Of a stretch of 64,000 nucleotides of DNA, positions 24,336 to 32,046 are shown in pieces. Position 1 is the stretch's first letter. Every line of letters begins with the position of its first letter. The position numbers and the translations under genes were made by a program. A model generated the notes under the pieces. It was given only the letters and a program-made list of their open reading frames with translations. It ran no database searches and had not been told where the DNA came from. Location: contig CAWGNN010000009.1 of the NCBI GenBank assembly GCA_963824105.1, positions 62,001 through 126,000 of the forward strand, given 5' to 3'. This DNA is from CAWDVB01 sp963824105. Lineage in GTDB: Bacteria; Actinomycetota; Actinomycetes; Propionibacteriales; Nocardioidaceae.

Positions 24336-25998
24336 GCCGTCCCCTCCGGACGCGAGTGCGAACAAGGTGCTCCATGTCCACGATCTCACTCGGGCCGACC
24401 AGTCTGGCGCCAATCAGGAGTAACGCGATGTCCGTGCCGCCGACCAGCATCAGCCGAGCGAGGGTCGCCAGCTTGTCGGTCCAGGGCACGAGCGCGAGGA
24501 AGAGCTCGCTGACGCCCCAGGCGGCGACCGCAGCGACGGCTCCGAGGGCAATGATGCGAACGGCGAAGGACGCGAGCCGGCGAGTTTCCAGGCCGGAGAG
24601 AGTACGGCGCAGCAGGAGATAGGAGGTGACCGAGCCGATCAGATAGGCCCCGCCGTAGGCCAGCGAGAGGGCATCGGCGACGCCGCCGTCGCTCGCCCGC
24701 GTTGTGAGCGCCACCGCGAGGACCACGTTCACCACAGCGATCACGCACTGCACCCAGAAGACGGTGCGGTTGCGCTCCAGCGCGTAGAAGCCCCGCAGCA
24801 TCAGGTAGTGCACCGTGAAGAACAGGAGAGCCGGGGCGAAGCTGACCATGGTGCTCGCGTAGGCCGAGGAGTAACCCGAGGCGGCTGCGTAGCCCCACAC
24901 GATGTCGGCCACGGCCGGCGAGATGACGGGGAGAAGCAGCACCACCGGAACGACGAGAGACAGAGCGATCCTCAGGACGCGGGCGATCTCCTGTCGCGCC
25001 CCGGCCAGGTCGCCCTGGCTGGCCAGCGACGAGATCCGCGGCAGCATTGCGGTGCCCAAAGAGACCGTCGCGATCGCGTGTGGGACCAGGACCAGGGCGC
25101 TGGCGTTGGCATAGACCGTGTAGGCGGCGATGACCTCGCCCTGCGCGGCGGCGGCTGTGGCACCGCGTGAGGCGATGCGCACGATGGCGAAGTAGGCGAC
25201 CTGGTTCACCATGACGAACCCGACGGTCCACATTCCCAGTCGCAGGGTGTGGCCGAGGCCGGAGCCTCGGAAGTCCCAGGCGGGCCGGAACCGGTAGCCG
25301 GTCGCCCGGACGAACGGAACGAGGATCAGGAACTGCGTGATGATTCCCAGCGTCGAGCCCGCCCCGAGCAGGAGCTCCTGTCGTGGTGTGTACCCGCCTA
25401 GCAGGTCCTTGGCAGGACCGAACGACACCAGGTAGATCACGAGCACCGAGACCGCGACGACGTTGTTCGCGATCGGAGCCCACATCATCGGCCCGAAACT
25501 GCCTCGCGCGTTGAGCACCTGGCCGACGAGGACGAACATCCCGTAGAAGAAGACCTGGGGAAGGCAGTAGCGCGCGAAGGCTATGGCCGAGTCTCGCTGC
25601 GCCCCGAAGCCCACGTCGAAGAACGACGGCACAAGGAGGCGCATCACCAGGGGCGCGGCGATGACCAGGACCACGGTCGCGGCGAAGAGGAAGACCGCCG
25701 CCAGGGTCACGATCCGGTTGGTGTAGCCGACACCCCGGTCCTCGTCGTTGCGCATGGCCCTCACAAGCTGGGGCACGAGGACTGCGTTGAACACCCCACC
25801 GGCCAGCAAGATGTAGAGGCTCGTGGGAATCGTGTTGGCGATGTTGAACACATCGGCATGCAGGCCGATGCCGAGGGCCGCGGCCAGAAGTGCTGATCTG
25901 ACGTATCCGGTGATCCGCGAGACCGCGGTTCCAGCTGCCATCACCGCGCTGGAGGCGAGGAGGGAGGACTGACCCGTGGGAAGGTCCTCGTCAGCCAC
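24328..25998 (-). CDS. murJ: Lipid II flippase MurJ (MviN)
   Basis: A 556-residue polytopic membrane protein of the MOP superfamily that flips lipid II. It begins MADEDLPTGQSSLLASSAVMAAGTAVSRITGYVRSALLA, the usual start with the conserved S-R-x-x-G-x-x-R motif. Fourteen hydrophobic segments can be counted. It overlaps DUF6049 upstream and the pseudokinase downstream by 8 bases each, indicating strong coupling. The stand-alone pseudokinase differs from the fused mycobacterial form. Confidence 0.95.
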   Translation of the reverse strand: MADEDLPTGQSSLLASSAVMAAGTAVSRITGYVRSALLAAALGIGLHADVFNIANTIPTSLYILLAGGVFNAVLVPQLVRAMRNDEDRGVGYTNRIVTLAAVFLFAATVVLVIAAPLVMRLLVPSFFDVGFGAQRDSAIAFARYCLPQVFFYGMFVLVGQVLNARGSFGPMMWAPIANNVVAVSVLVIYLVSFGPAKDLLGGYTPRQELLLGAGSTLGIITQFLILVPFVRATGYRFRPAWDFRGSGLGHTLRLGMWTVGFVMVNQVAYFAIVRIASRGATAAAAQGEVIAAYTVYANASALVLVPHAIATVSLGTAMLPRISSLASQGDLAGARQEIARVLRIALSLVVPVVLLLPVISPAVADIVWGYAAASGYSSAYASTMVSFAPALLFFTVHYLMLRGFYALERNRTVFWVQCVIAVVNVVLAVALTTRASDGGVADALSLAYGGAYLIGSVTSYLLLRRTLSGLETRRLASFAVRIIALGAVAAVAAWGVSELFLALVPWTDKLATLARLMLVGGTDIALLLIGARLVGPSEIVDMEHLVRTRVRRGRHG

Positions 25999-27991
25999 GC
26001 CGTCCCCTGATCCGTCGCACCATCCGCATCCCGATGGTGAAGAACAGCAAGCCGGCCGCAGCGGCGAGGATCACCCAGATGATCTGCCCGATCTGGCTTC
26101 CCCGGACGCTCAGGATCAGACTGGACGGGAGTGGGATCCCACTGGCGGTCACAGGATGGAGTGTCACCCGATAAACGCCCAGATGGTGGGACGTGACGGT
26201 GACACGGATAGAGCGTTGCTGACCGGCGGAGACGGTCACGGGATCGATCGGCTTCACGGTGAGGTCCGCGCTGCTGACCACAGAGCTCAGCCCCACAACG
26301 ACGTCTTGGTCGAGTCCGTTGGTGATCGTGACCTGGAAACTGCCTGTCCCACTCGACATGGTGACGAAGTTCGGACCGGACAGCGACACTTTCTGCAGCT
26401 GGTTGGTCACCTCGGCCAGGGCGCCGTTGGTGCGGGTCACGGCGGGCCCCGGCTTGCCAGCTAGATTCGCGGAGACTGCGAGCAGGGCTTGGCGCTGGCC
26501 TGAGTCGACCACGCCGGGGGCCGAGGTCAGCTCGGCGAGCGCGGCGCTGCTCTGCAACAGCTCGCCTGCCACGACGAAGTTGGTGAGCGGAACCGTACGA
26601 GGCGTGTCGGCCGGGACCGTGAGCCGACCATCGGGGATCACCGGATCGCTGGGCGCCGCCCTGGGGAAGCTCGCTCCGGAAACCCACGGTTGTTCGAGGC
26701 CTGAGAAGAACGCCCGGGACGCAGAAACCCCTGGAGCCCGCCAGCGGGCGGGGAACGAGATGACGAGGGGGGCGTCGCCGAGACCGGAGAGCGACCGTAT
26801 TGCCAGCTCGGCGAGGAGTGCCTGCCGCAGGGGCGTGAGGGAGTCCCCTTGTGTGGCCAGAGCGTCCAGGGAGGAGTTGGTGAGGGTGAGTCCCGGTCCG
26901 GTCCGGGCGTTGACCGTGGTGGCCCCCACGTCGGGCAGGGCGCGTGAACCCAGGAGGACGTTCTCCACCGCTGCCAGTCCCCTCAGCTGGGCCGGAGTGA
27001 GCGAGCCCGAGATCGGCGCGATGACGGGGACGGCCGGGTAGTCGCTGAGAACGCTGCGGGAGAGCTGCTCGGCGACGGAGAGGACGTCCTGCATGCCGTT
27101 GTCGACCGCGGCTCCTGCGTCCACGTCGCCGTACGGCAGGGCCAGGACGGTCGATCGGTGCCCGATGGCGGCGAACGACTCGAGCCAGCCTGCCGCCGTG
27201 GGGTCGGCCCCGGGACTGCCGGCGTTGCCGTTGGCCGGGTTCCCCGCGGAAACCGAGCCGATTGCATCGAGAACGGCGGGGTCGACCATGAGGTTGACGG
27301 GCAGGTCGGCCTGGAGGGAGAACGCGAGGACGTTGTAGAGCCGTCCCCCCGGGCTGGCCGAACGTACCCAACGGGGCGCGTTCACCACGGAGCCGTCGAC
27401 GGCCCGCGCAACGGTGGCCCGGAAGGGAACCACGATGCTGACCTCCGCGGTCGCGGCGCGCCTGCCCATGACCGGAAGGAAAGTGCTTGCCCGTCCGTCA
27501 GCCTGGGTGTCGTAGCCCTCCGGACCGCTCCCAAGCACCTCGACGCCGAGCTGGTAGACCCCGTTGCCCTCGGTGAGACCCAGATCGCGGATCGGGATAG
27601 ACAGTCGGTAGCTTGCCGACTCACCCGCGGCGAGGTCGGGCAGGCGCACGAAATCACCAGGGGCGACGATCCGGAACCCGCCCACCGTGGCCGACCCGTT
27701 CGCTGTCACGGCGGAGAGCTCGGCTTGAGTGCGCAACGCAGTGTCCACCGGGACCAGGTAGACGGTCAGGCCGGACCAGTCGGCCTTCGAGGAGTTGGCC
27801 ACCACGCCCTGCACGACTACCCGACCACGTTGACTTCCCGAGGTCACGGCTGCGGGAGACACTGCCGTGATGGTGACGCTGAGGGGGTCGGTGTTGCCCG
27901 CGGCCGCTGCCGCGTTGGGTTCGCTCAAGGGTGCGGCCAGCGACCCAAGGCACAGACAGGCGGCGACGAGTCGGCGGAGCGGGGCTGGCAC
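25991..27991 (-). CDS. DUF6049 secreted/membrane protein
   Basis: A 666-residue protein with a signal peptide (MPAPLRRLVAACLCLGSLAAPL) and a C-terminal membrane helix (IGQIIWVILAAAAGLLFFTIGMRMV) followed by a basic tail, so most of it is outside the membrane. Several beta-rich domains are visible, including an N-terminal Ig-like part (DPLSVTITAVSPAAV) and a C-terminal part (FVTMSSGTGSFQVTITNGL). This matches the DUF6049 protein that precedes murJ in actinobacteria (Rv3909 position). The function is unknown; the operon suggests a role in peptidoglycan precursor export. Confidence 0.87.
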   Translation of the reverse strand: MPAPLRRLVAACLCLGSLAAPLSEPNAAAAAGNTDPLSVTITAVSPAAVTSGSQRGRVVVQGVVANSSKADWSGLTVYLVPVDTALRTQAELSAVTANGSATVGGFRIVAPGDFVRLPDLAAGESASYRLSIPIRDLGLTEGNGVYQLGVEVLGSGPEGYDTQADGRASTFLPVMGRRAATAEVSIVVPFRATVARAVDGSVVNAPRWVRSASPGGRLYNVLAFSLQADLPVNLMVDPAVLDAIGSVSAGNPANGNAGSPGADPTAAGWLESFAAIGHRSTVLALPYGDVDAGAAVDNGMQDVLSVAEQLSRSVLSDYPAVPVIAPISGSLTPAQLRGLAAVENVLLGSRALPDVGATTVNARTGPGLTLTNSSLDALATQGDSLTPLRQALLAELAIRSLSGLGDAPLVISFPARWRAPGVSASRAFFSGLEQPWVSGASFPRAAPSDPVIPDGRLTVPADTPRTVPLTNFVVAGELLQSSAALAELTSAPGVVDSGQRQALLAVSANLAGKPGPAVTRTNGALAEVTNQLQKVSLSGPNFVTMSSGTGSFQVTITNGLDQDVVVGLSSVVSSADLTVKPIDPVTVSAGQQRSIRVTVTSHHLGVYRVTLHPVTASGIPLPSSLILSVRGSQIGQIIWVILAAAAGLLFFTIGMRMVRRIRGRRG

Positions 27992-28112
27992 GGGCCAAGG
28001 TTATCGACCTGGCAGCGCTGAGTCAGACGCCACCGCGGGGCGGGGTGGTGCTGTGCCGGGACGGATCCTAGAGTGGCCTGTCGTGCTCGACCAGCCTGAG
28101 AGTCGCCTCCTG

Positions 28113-29534
28113 ATGAGCGACGTCCAACAGACCGCCCTCCGCGAGTGGGGGCGGGCTGCTGCCGTCCTCGACGAGCTCGGCGCGCGCTTCGAGGACGCCG
28201 GCGAGGAGCTGGCGCTCGTCGGCGGCCCGGTGCGTGACGCCCTCCTGGGGCGGCTACAGAACGACCTCGACTTCACCACCTCGGCGCGACCGGAGCAGAC
28301 CGAGCGGATCCTCGTGGGGTGGGCCGACGCCCGATGGGACATGGGGCGACGCTTCGGCACCATCGGGGCACGCAAGGGCGAGTGGACCGTGGAGATCACG
28401 ACGTACCGCTCCGAGCACTACGACCCCGAGTCCCGCAAGCCCGAGGTGGCCTACGGAACCTCGCTGACCGAGGACCTGCTCCGGCGCGACTTCACCGTGA
28501 ACTCGATGGCGATGCTGCTGCCCTCCCGTGAGTTCGTGGATCCGTACGGTGGGCTCGTCGATCTCGCCGAAGGACGGCTCCGCACCCCCGGGCGACCGGA
28601 GGACTCCTTCTCCGACGACCCGTTGCGGATGATGCGCGCGGCACGGTTCGCGTCCCAGTTGGGATTCGCGGTGGCGCCCGAAGTGGTCGCGGCGATGACG
28701 GCAATGGCCGACCGGATCTCGATCGTGTCGGCCGAGCGGGTCCGCGACGAGCTGGTGAAGCTGGTCCTCGGGGCCTATCCACGACGGGGTCTGAAGCTCC
28801 TCGTCCACACGGGACTGGCCGAGCGGGTGCTCCCTGAGCTGCCGGCCCTCGCGCTCGAGCGGGACGAGCACCACCGTCACAAGGACGTCTACGAGCACAG
28901 CTTGACGGTGTTGGACCAAGCGATCGCTCAGGAGGCGAGGCTGGGTGGCCCGGACTTCGTTTGCCGGTTCGCGGCGTTGATGCATGACGTGGGCAAGCCC
29001 AGGACTCGACGGTTCCTGCCCGACGGGACGGTGACGTTCCACCATCACGACGTCGTCGGCGCGAAGATGACCCGCAAGCGGATGCAGGCTCTGCGGTTCT
29101 CCAACGACGAGATCGAGGCGGTCACCTCACTGGTGGAGCTGCACCTGCGCTTCCACGGTTACGGCGAGGGGCAGTGGACCGACTCGGCCGTGCGTCGCTA
29201 CGTGCGAGATGCCGGGCTCCAGTTGGAGCGGTTGCACATCTTGACCCGCGCCGACTGCACCACGCGGAACGCTCGGAAGGCCAAGCGGCTCTCGCAGGCT
29301 TATGACGATCTGGAGGGACGGATCGACCAGCTGGCCGAGCAGGAGCAGCTGGGCGCGATCCGCCCGGAGCTGGACGGCAACCAGATCATGGAGATCCTGG
29401 GTCTGCCGCCTGGCCCGGAGGTGGGCGCCGCCTACCGATTCCTCCTTGACCTCCGGCTGGACCGCGGCCCGCTCGGCCCGGACGCGGCCCGGACCGCCCT
29501 GGAGGAGTGGTGGGCGTCGCGCTCGGACGGGTAA
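28113..29534 (+). CDS. CCA tRNA nucleotidyltransferase (HD domain)
   Basis: A 473-residue class II nucleotidyltransferase adding or repairing tRNA CCA ends. The head has LVGGPVRDALLGRLQNDLDFTT with the catalytic carboxylates of DLD. RRDFTVNSMAM and DPYGGLVDLAEGRLRTPG follow, and then an HD domain with HHRHKDVYEHSLTVLDQ and MHDVGKPRTR. The start is uncertain: ATG 28113 (MSDVQQTAL) is chosen, and GTG 28083 is also in frame; neither has a strong ribosome site. It diverges from DUF6049, the usual pcnA position. No tRNA encoded here carries CCA, so the enzyme is needed. Confidence 0.93.
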   Translation: MSDVQQTALREWGRAAAVLDELGARFEDAGEELALVGGPVRDALLGRLQNDLDFTTSARPEQTERILVGWADARWDMGRRFGTIGARKGEWTVEITTYRSEHYDPESRKPEVAYGTSLTEDLLRRDFTVNSMAMLLPSREFVDPYGGLVDLAEGRLRTPGRPEDSFSDDPLRMMRAARFASQLGFAVAPEVVAAMTAMADRISIVSAERVRDELVKLVLGAYPRRGLKLLVHTGLAERVLPELPALALERDEHHRHKDVYEHSLTVLDQAIAQEARLGGPDFVCRFAALMHDVGKPRTRRFLPDGTVTFHHHDVVGAKMTRKRMQALRFSNDEIEAVTSLVELHLRFHGYGEGQWTDSAVRRYVRDAGLQLERLHILTRADCTTRNARKAKRLSQAYDDLEGRIDQLAEQEQLGAIRPELDGNQIMEILGLPPGPEVGAAYRFLLDLRLDRGPLGPDAARTALEEWWASRSDG

Positions 29535-29606
29535 CACGCCGCGCCAACGTCCCGGAGAACGGCTGCACCCGGCCTAGTCTTCCTCTGGACGAGAGCAGGA
29601 GGCGAC

Positions 29607-30005
29607 ATGTCCGACAACTCCCCGGAGGAGCGCCCACCGGAGGGCACCCCGCCGCCACCGCCACCGGCACCAGCTGGGCCCGGGTGGGGTCAGGTACCTC
29701 CGCCGCCACCGCCTCCGGGCTACGGGGCACCGGGCTACGGGGCACCGGCGAGTAGCTCAACCAACGGGTTCGCGGTCGCCTCCCTGGTGATGGGCGTCGG
29801 TGGCCTGCTGAGTTGCGGTCTGACCGGAGTCCTCGCGCTCGTCTTCGGATACATCGCCCGTGGCCAGATCCGTCAGCGAGGGGAGCAGGGTGACGGCCTG
29901 GCGATCGCCGGCATCGTCCTGGGTTGGATCTGGGTCGGTCTCCTTGCGCTCGGGGTCGTACTGGGTGTCCTCGGGGCGGGCAGATATTCCCCGGCGGGAC
30001 CCTGA
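29607..30005 (+). CDS. DUF4190 domain membrane protein
   Basis: A 132-residue protein starting at ATG 29607 with GGAGG about 6 bases upstream. The first ~50 residues are Pro/Gly-rich, with two polyproline runs and a GYGAP tandem. Two hydrophobic segments follow: FAVASLVMGVGGLLSCGLTGVLALVFGYIA and GLAIAGIVLGWIWVGLLALGVVLG, separated by the charged loop RGQIRQRGEQGD typical of DUF4190. It ends before a strong terminator. Function unknown. Confidence 0.88.
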   Translation: MSDNSPEERPPEGTPPPPPPAPAGPGWGQVPPPPPPPGYGAPGYGAPASSSTNGFAVASLVMGVGGLLSCGLTGVLALVFGYIARGQIRQRGEQGDGLAIAGIVLGWIWVGLLALGVVLGVLGAGRYSPAGP

Positions 30006-30021
30006 TCGGTCGCTCGAAACA

Positions 30022-30056
30022 GCGACGAGCCCCGGGGAGTCCCCGGGGCTCGTCGC
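30022..30056. terminator. Strong terminator between DUF4190 gene and ino1
   Basis: GCGACGAGCCCCGGGG and its perfect reverse complement are separated by AGT: a 16-bp stem with 3-base loop. The flanking genes converge, so it can serve both. Confidence 0.85.
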
Positions 30057-30101
30057 ATCGGATCGAAGGAATTCGCGATGAAGCGGTCGAACAGCCCGCG
30101 G

Positions 30102-31181
30102 TTAGCGGTCGACGTCGCCGGCGATGAACGCCTCAAGCTGGGCGCGGCCCTTGTCGTCGGGCATCTGCACCGGCGGGGACTTCATCAGGTAGGTCGACGC
30201 CGAGATGATCGGGCCGCCGATCCCACGGTCGAGGGCGATCTTGGCTGCCCGGACCGCGTCGATAATGATGCCGGCGCTGTTGGGGGAGTCCCAGACCTCG
30301 AGCTTGTACTCGAGGTTCAGCGGCGCGTCACCGAACGCACGCCCCTCCAGGCGGACGTAGGCCCATTTCCGGTCGTCGAGCCAGGCGACGTAGTCCGACG
30401 GCCCGATGTGGACGTTACGTGCGCCCAGGTCGTGGTTGAGGTTCGAGGTGACGGCCTGGGTCTTGGAGACCTTCTTGGACTCCAAGCGCTCCCGCTCGAG
30501 CATGTTCTTGAAGTCCATGTTGCCGCCGACGTTCAGCTGGTAGGTCCGGTCCAGCACCACGCCGCGGTCCTCGAACAGCTTGGCGAGCACTCGGTGGGTG
30601 ATCGTCGCGCCGACCTGCGACTTGATGTCGTCTCCGACGATCGGCACGCCGGCATCGGTGAACTTCTGGGCCCACTCGGGATCGGATGCGATGAAGACCG
30701 GAAGCGCATTGACGAAGGCGACCTTGGCGTCGATCGCGCACTGCGCGTAGAACTTGTCGGCCTCCTCCGAGCCCACGGGCAGATAGGAGATGAGGACGTC
30801 GACCCGGTTGTCCTTGAGGGCCTGAACCACGTCGACGGGGCTCTCGTCGGACTCTTCGATGGTCTCGCGGTAGTACTTGCCGAGCCCGTCGAACGTGGGG
30901 CCACGCTGGACCGTCACGCCGGTCGGAGGAACGTCGCAGATCCGGATCGTGTTGTTCTCCGACGCCGTCGTGGCGTCGGCCAGGTCGAAGCCGACCTTCT
31001 TCGCGTCGACGTCGAAAGCCAGCACGAACTCGAGGTCGGAGACGTGGTAGTCGCCGAACTTGACGTGCATCAGGCCGGGAACGGTCTCCGAGGCGTCGGC
31101 GAACTTGTAGTACTCGACGCCTTGGATGAGCGATGTGGCGCAGTTCCCTACTCCGACGATCGCTACGCGAATCGAACCCAT
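30102..31181 (-). CDS. ino1: Inositol-3-phosphate synthase
   Basis: A 359-residue NAD-dependent enzyme turning glucose-6-phosphate into inositol-3-phosphate, feeding mycothiol and phosphatidylinositol synthesis. ATG 31181 is preferred because AAGGAG (31192–31187) lies 5 bases upstream. The NAD-binding start is SIRVAIVGVGNCATSLIQG. Other motifs are PTFDGLGKYYRE, DVLISYLPVGSEEADKFYAQ and GDDIKSQVGATITHR. It is 10 bases downstream of padR and probably repressed by it. Confidence 0.95.
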   Translation of the reverse strand: MGSIRVAIVGVGNCATSLIQGVEYYKFADASETVPGLMHVKFGDYHVSDLEFVLAFDVDAKKVGFDLADATTASENNTIRICDVPPTGVTVQRGPTFDGLGKYYRETIEESDESPVDVVQALKDNRVDVLISYLPVGSEEADKFYAQCAIDAKVAFVNALPVFIASDPEWAQKFTDAGVPIVGDDIKSQVGATITHRVLAKLFEDRGVVLDRTYQLNVGGNMDFKNMLERERLESKKVSKTQAVTSNLNHDLGARNVHIGPSDYVAWLDDRKWAYVRLEGRAFGDAPLNLEYKLEVWDSPNSAGIIIDAVRAAKIALDRGIGGPIISASTYLMKSPPVQMPDDKGRAQLEAFIAGDVDR

Positions 31182-31191
31182 GGGGCTCTCC

Positions 31192-31806
31192 TTACTCATC
31201 GATGTCCTTCGATTCCGTTGTTTTGTGCTGGGCTCGCGGGTGAGGGGTGCGCCCCTCGGTTTCGATGCGATGCCGCTCCGCGGCGATCAGGTCCGACAGC
31301 CATCCGACCTCACGCTCGACGGCGTCGATCTCGTGACGGCGCAGTTCCAGAGCGTAGGCATCGGCGCGCTGACCGGTGCGGGAGGGCTGCGACTGGACTC
31401 GCGCGAGGCGCTCCTCCAGCCGGCTCTTGCGACCTTCGAGGATCCGGAGCCGGATCTCCCTCTCGGTGCGGCTGAAGAAGGCGAACCGGACCCCGAAGTT
31501 GTCGTCTTCCCAGTTGGCCGGGCCCGCGTCGGCCATCAGCTTGTCGAACCGGTCGCTGCCATCGGGGGTGAGCTCGTAGACAATGCGCGGACGGCGCGAC
31601 GCGCCCGGCCGGACCTCGGGGAGCCGCTCGGTGATCCAGCCGGCACGTGACATGCGCTTCAGTGCCGGGTACAGCGAGCCGTAGGAGAGCACGCGTCCCC
31701 ATCCCAGCACGCCGGTGAGCTGCTTGCGGAGCTCGTAGCCATGCATGGGGGAGTCGTGGAGCAGGCCGAGAACGGCCAACTCAAGTGTCTCGCCCCTGCG
31801 CGTCAC
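31192..31806 (-). CDS. PadR family transcriptional regulator
   Basis: A 204-residue winged-helix regulator. The N-terminal domain has LELAVLGLLHDSPMHGYELRKQL, SYGSLYPALKRMSRAGWI and RIVYELTPDG. The C-terminal part is a long helical, charged dimerisation region (ILEGRKSRLEERLARVQ). It precedes ino1 and diverges from a class A PBP. Overlapping palindromes 69 bases upstream are probably its operator. Confidence 0.93.
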   Translation of the reverse strand: MTRRGETLELAVLGLLHDSPMHGYELRKQLTGVLGWGRVLSYGSLYPALKRMSRAGWITERLPEVRPGASRRPRIVYELTPDGSDRFDKLMADAGPANWEDDNFGVRFAFFSRTEREIRLRILEGRKSRLEERLARVQSQPSRTGQRADAYALELRRHEIDAVEREVGWLSDLIAAERHRIETEGRTPHPRAQHKTTESKDIDE

Positions 31807-31874
31807 GCTCTGCCTCTCACTGGTCTGGTCTGGCTCGGTCTGGTCTGGCTGCCGAGCACAGCATCAAGCGAACG

Positions 31875-31899
31875 TATCGTAGCGATATATCGTGCGATA
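31875..31899. promoter_or_regulatory. Overlapping palindromes, probable PadR operator
   Basis: Three dyads overlap in 25 bases: TATCGTAGCGATA (31875–31887), CGATATATCG (31883–31892) and TATCGTGCGATA (31888–31899). They are AT-rich in a GC-rich region and lie between padR (minus) and the PBP (plus). This arrangement fits PadR dimers binding side by side and autoregulation. Confidence 0.7.
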
Positions 31900-32046
31900 A
31901 TCATCACCGGGTTCCTGGTGCTGCCCCGGCAGGCCCGGATCCGCGCTGCGGCTCGGAGCACCCCCAGGCGTCTCGTACGGCTGGATCGACCGCATACTCT
32001 GACTAAGCCGTACCCCGACCTTCCCCCGACCCTCCCCGGAGACTCA

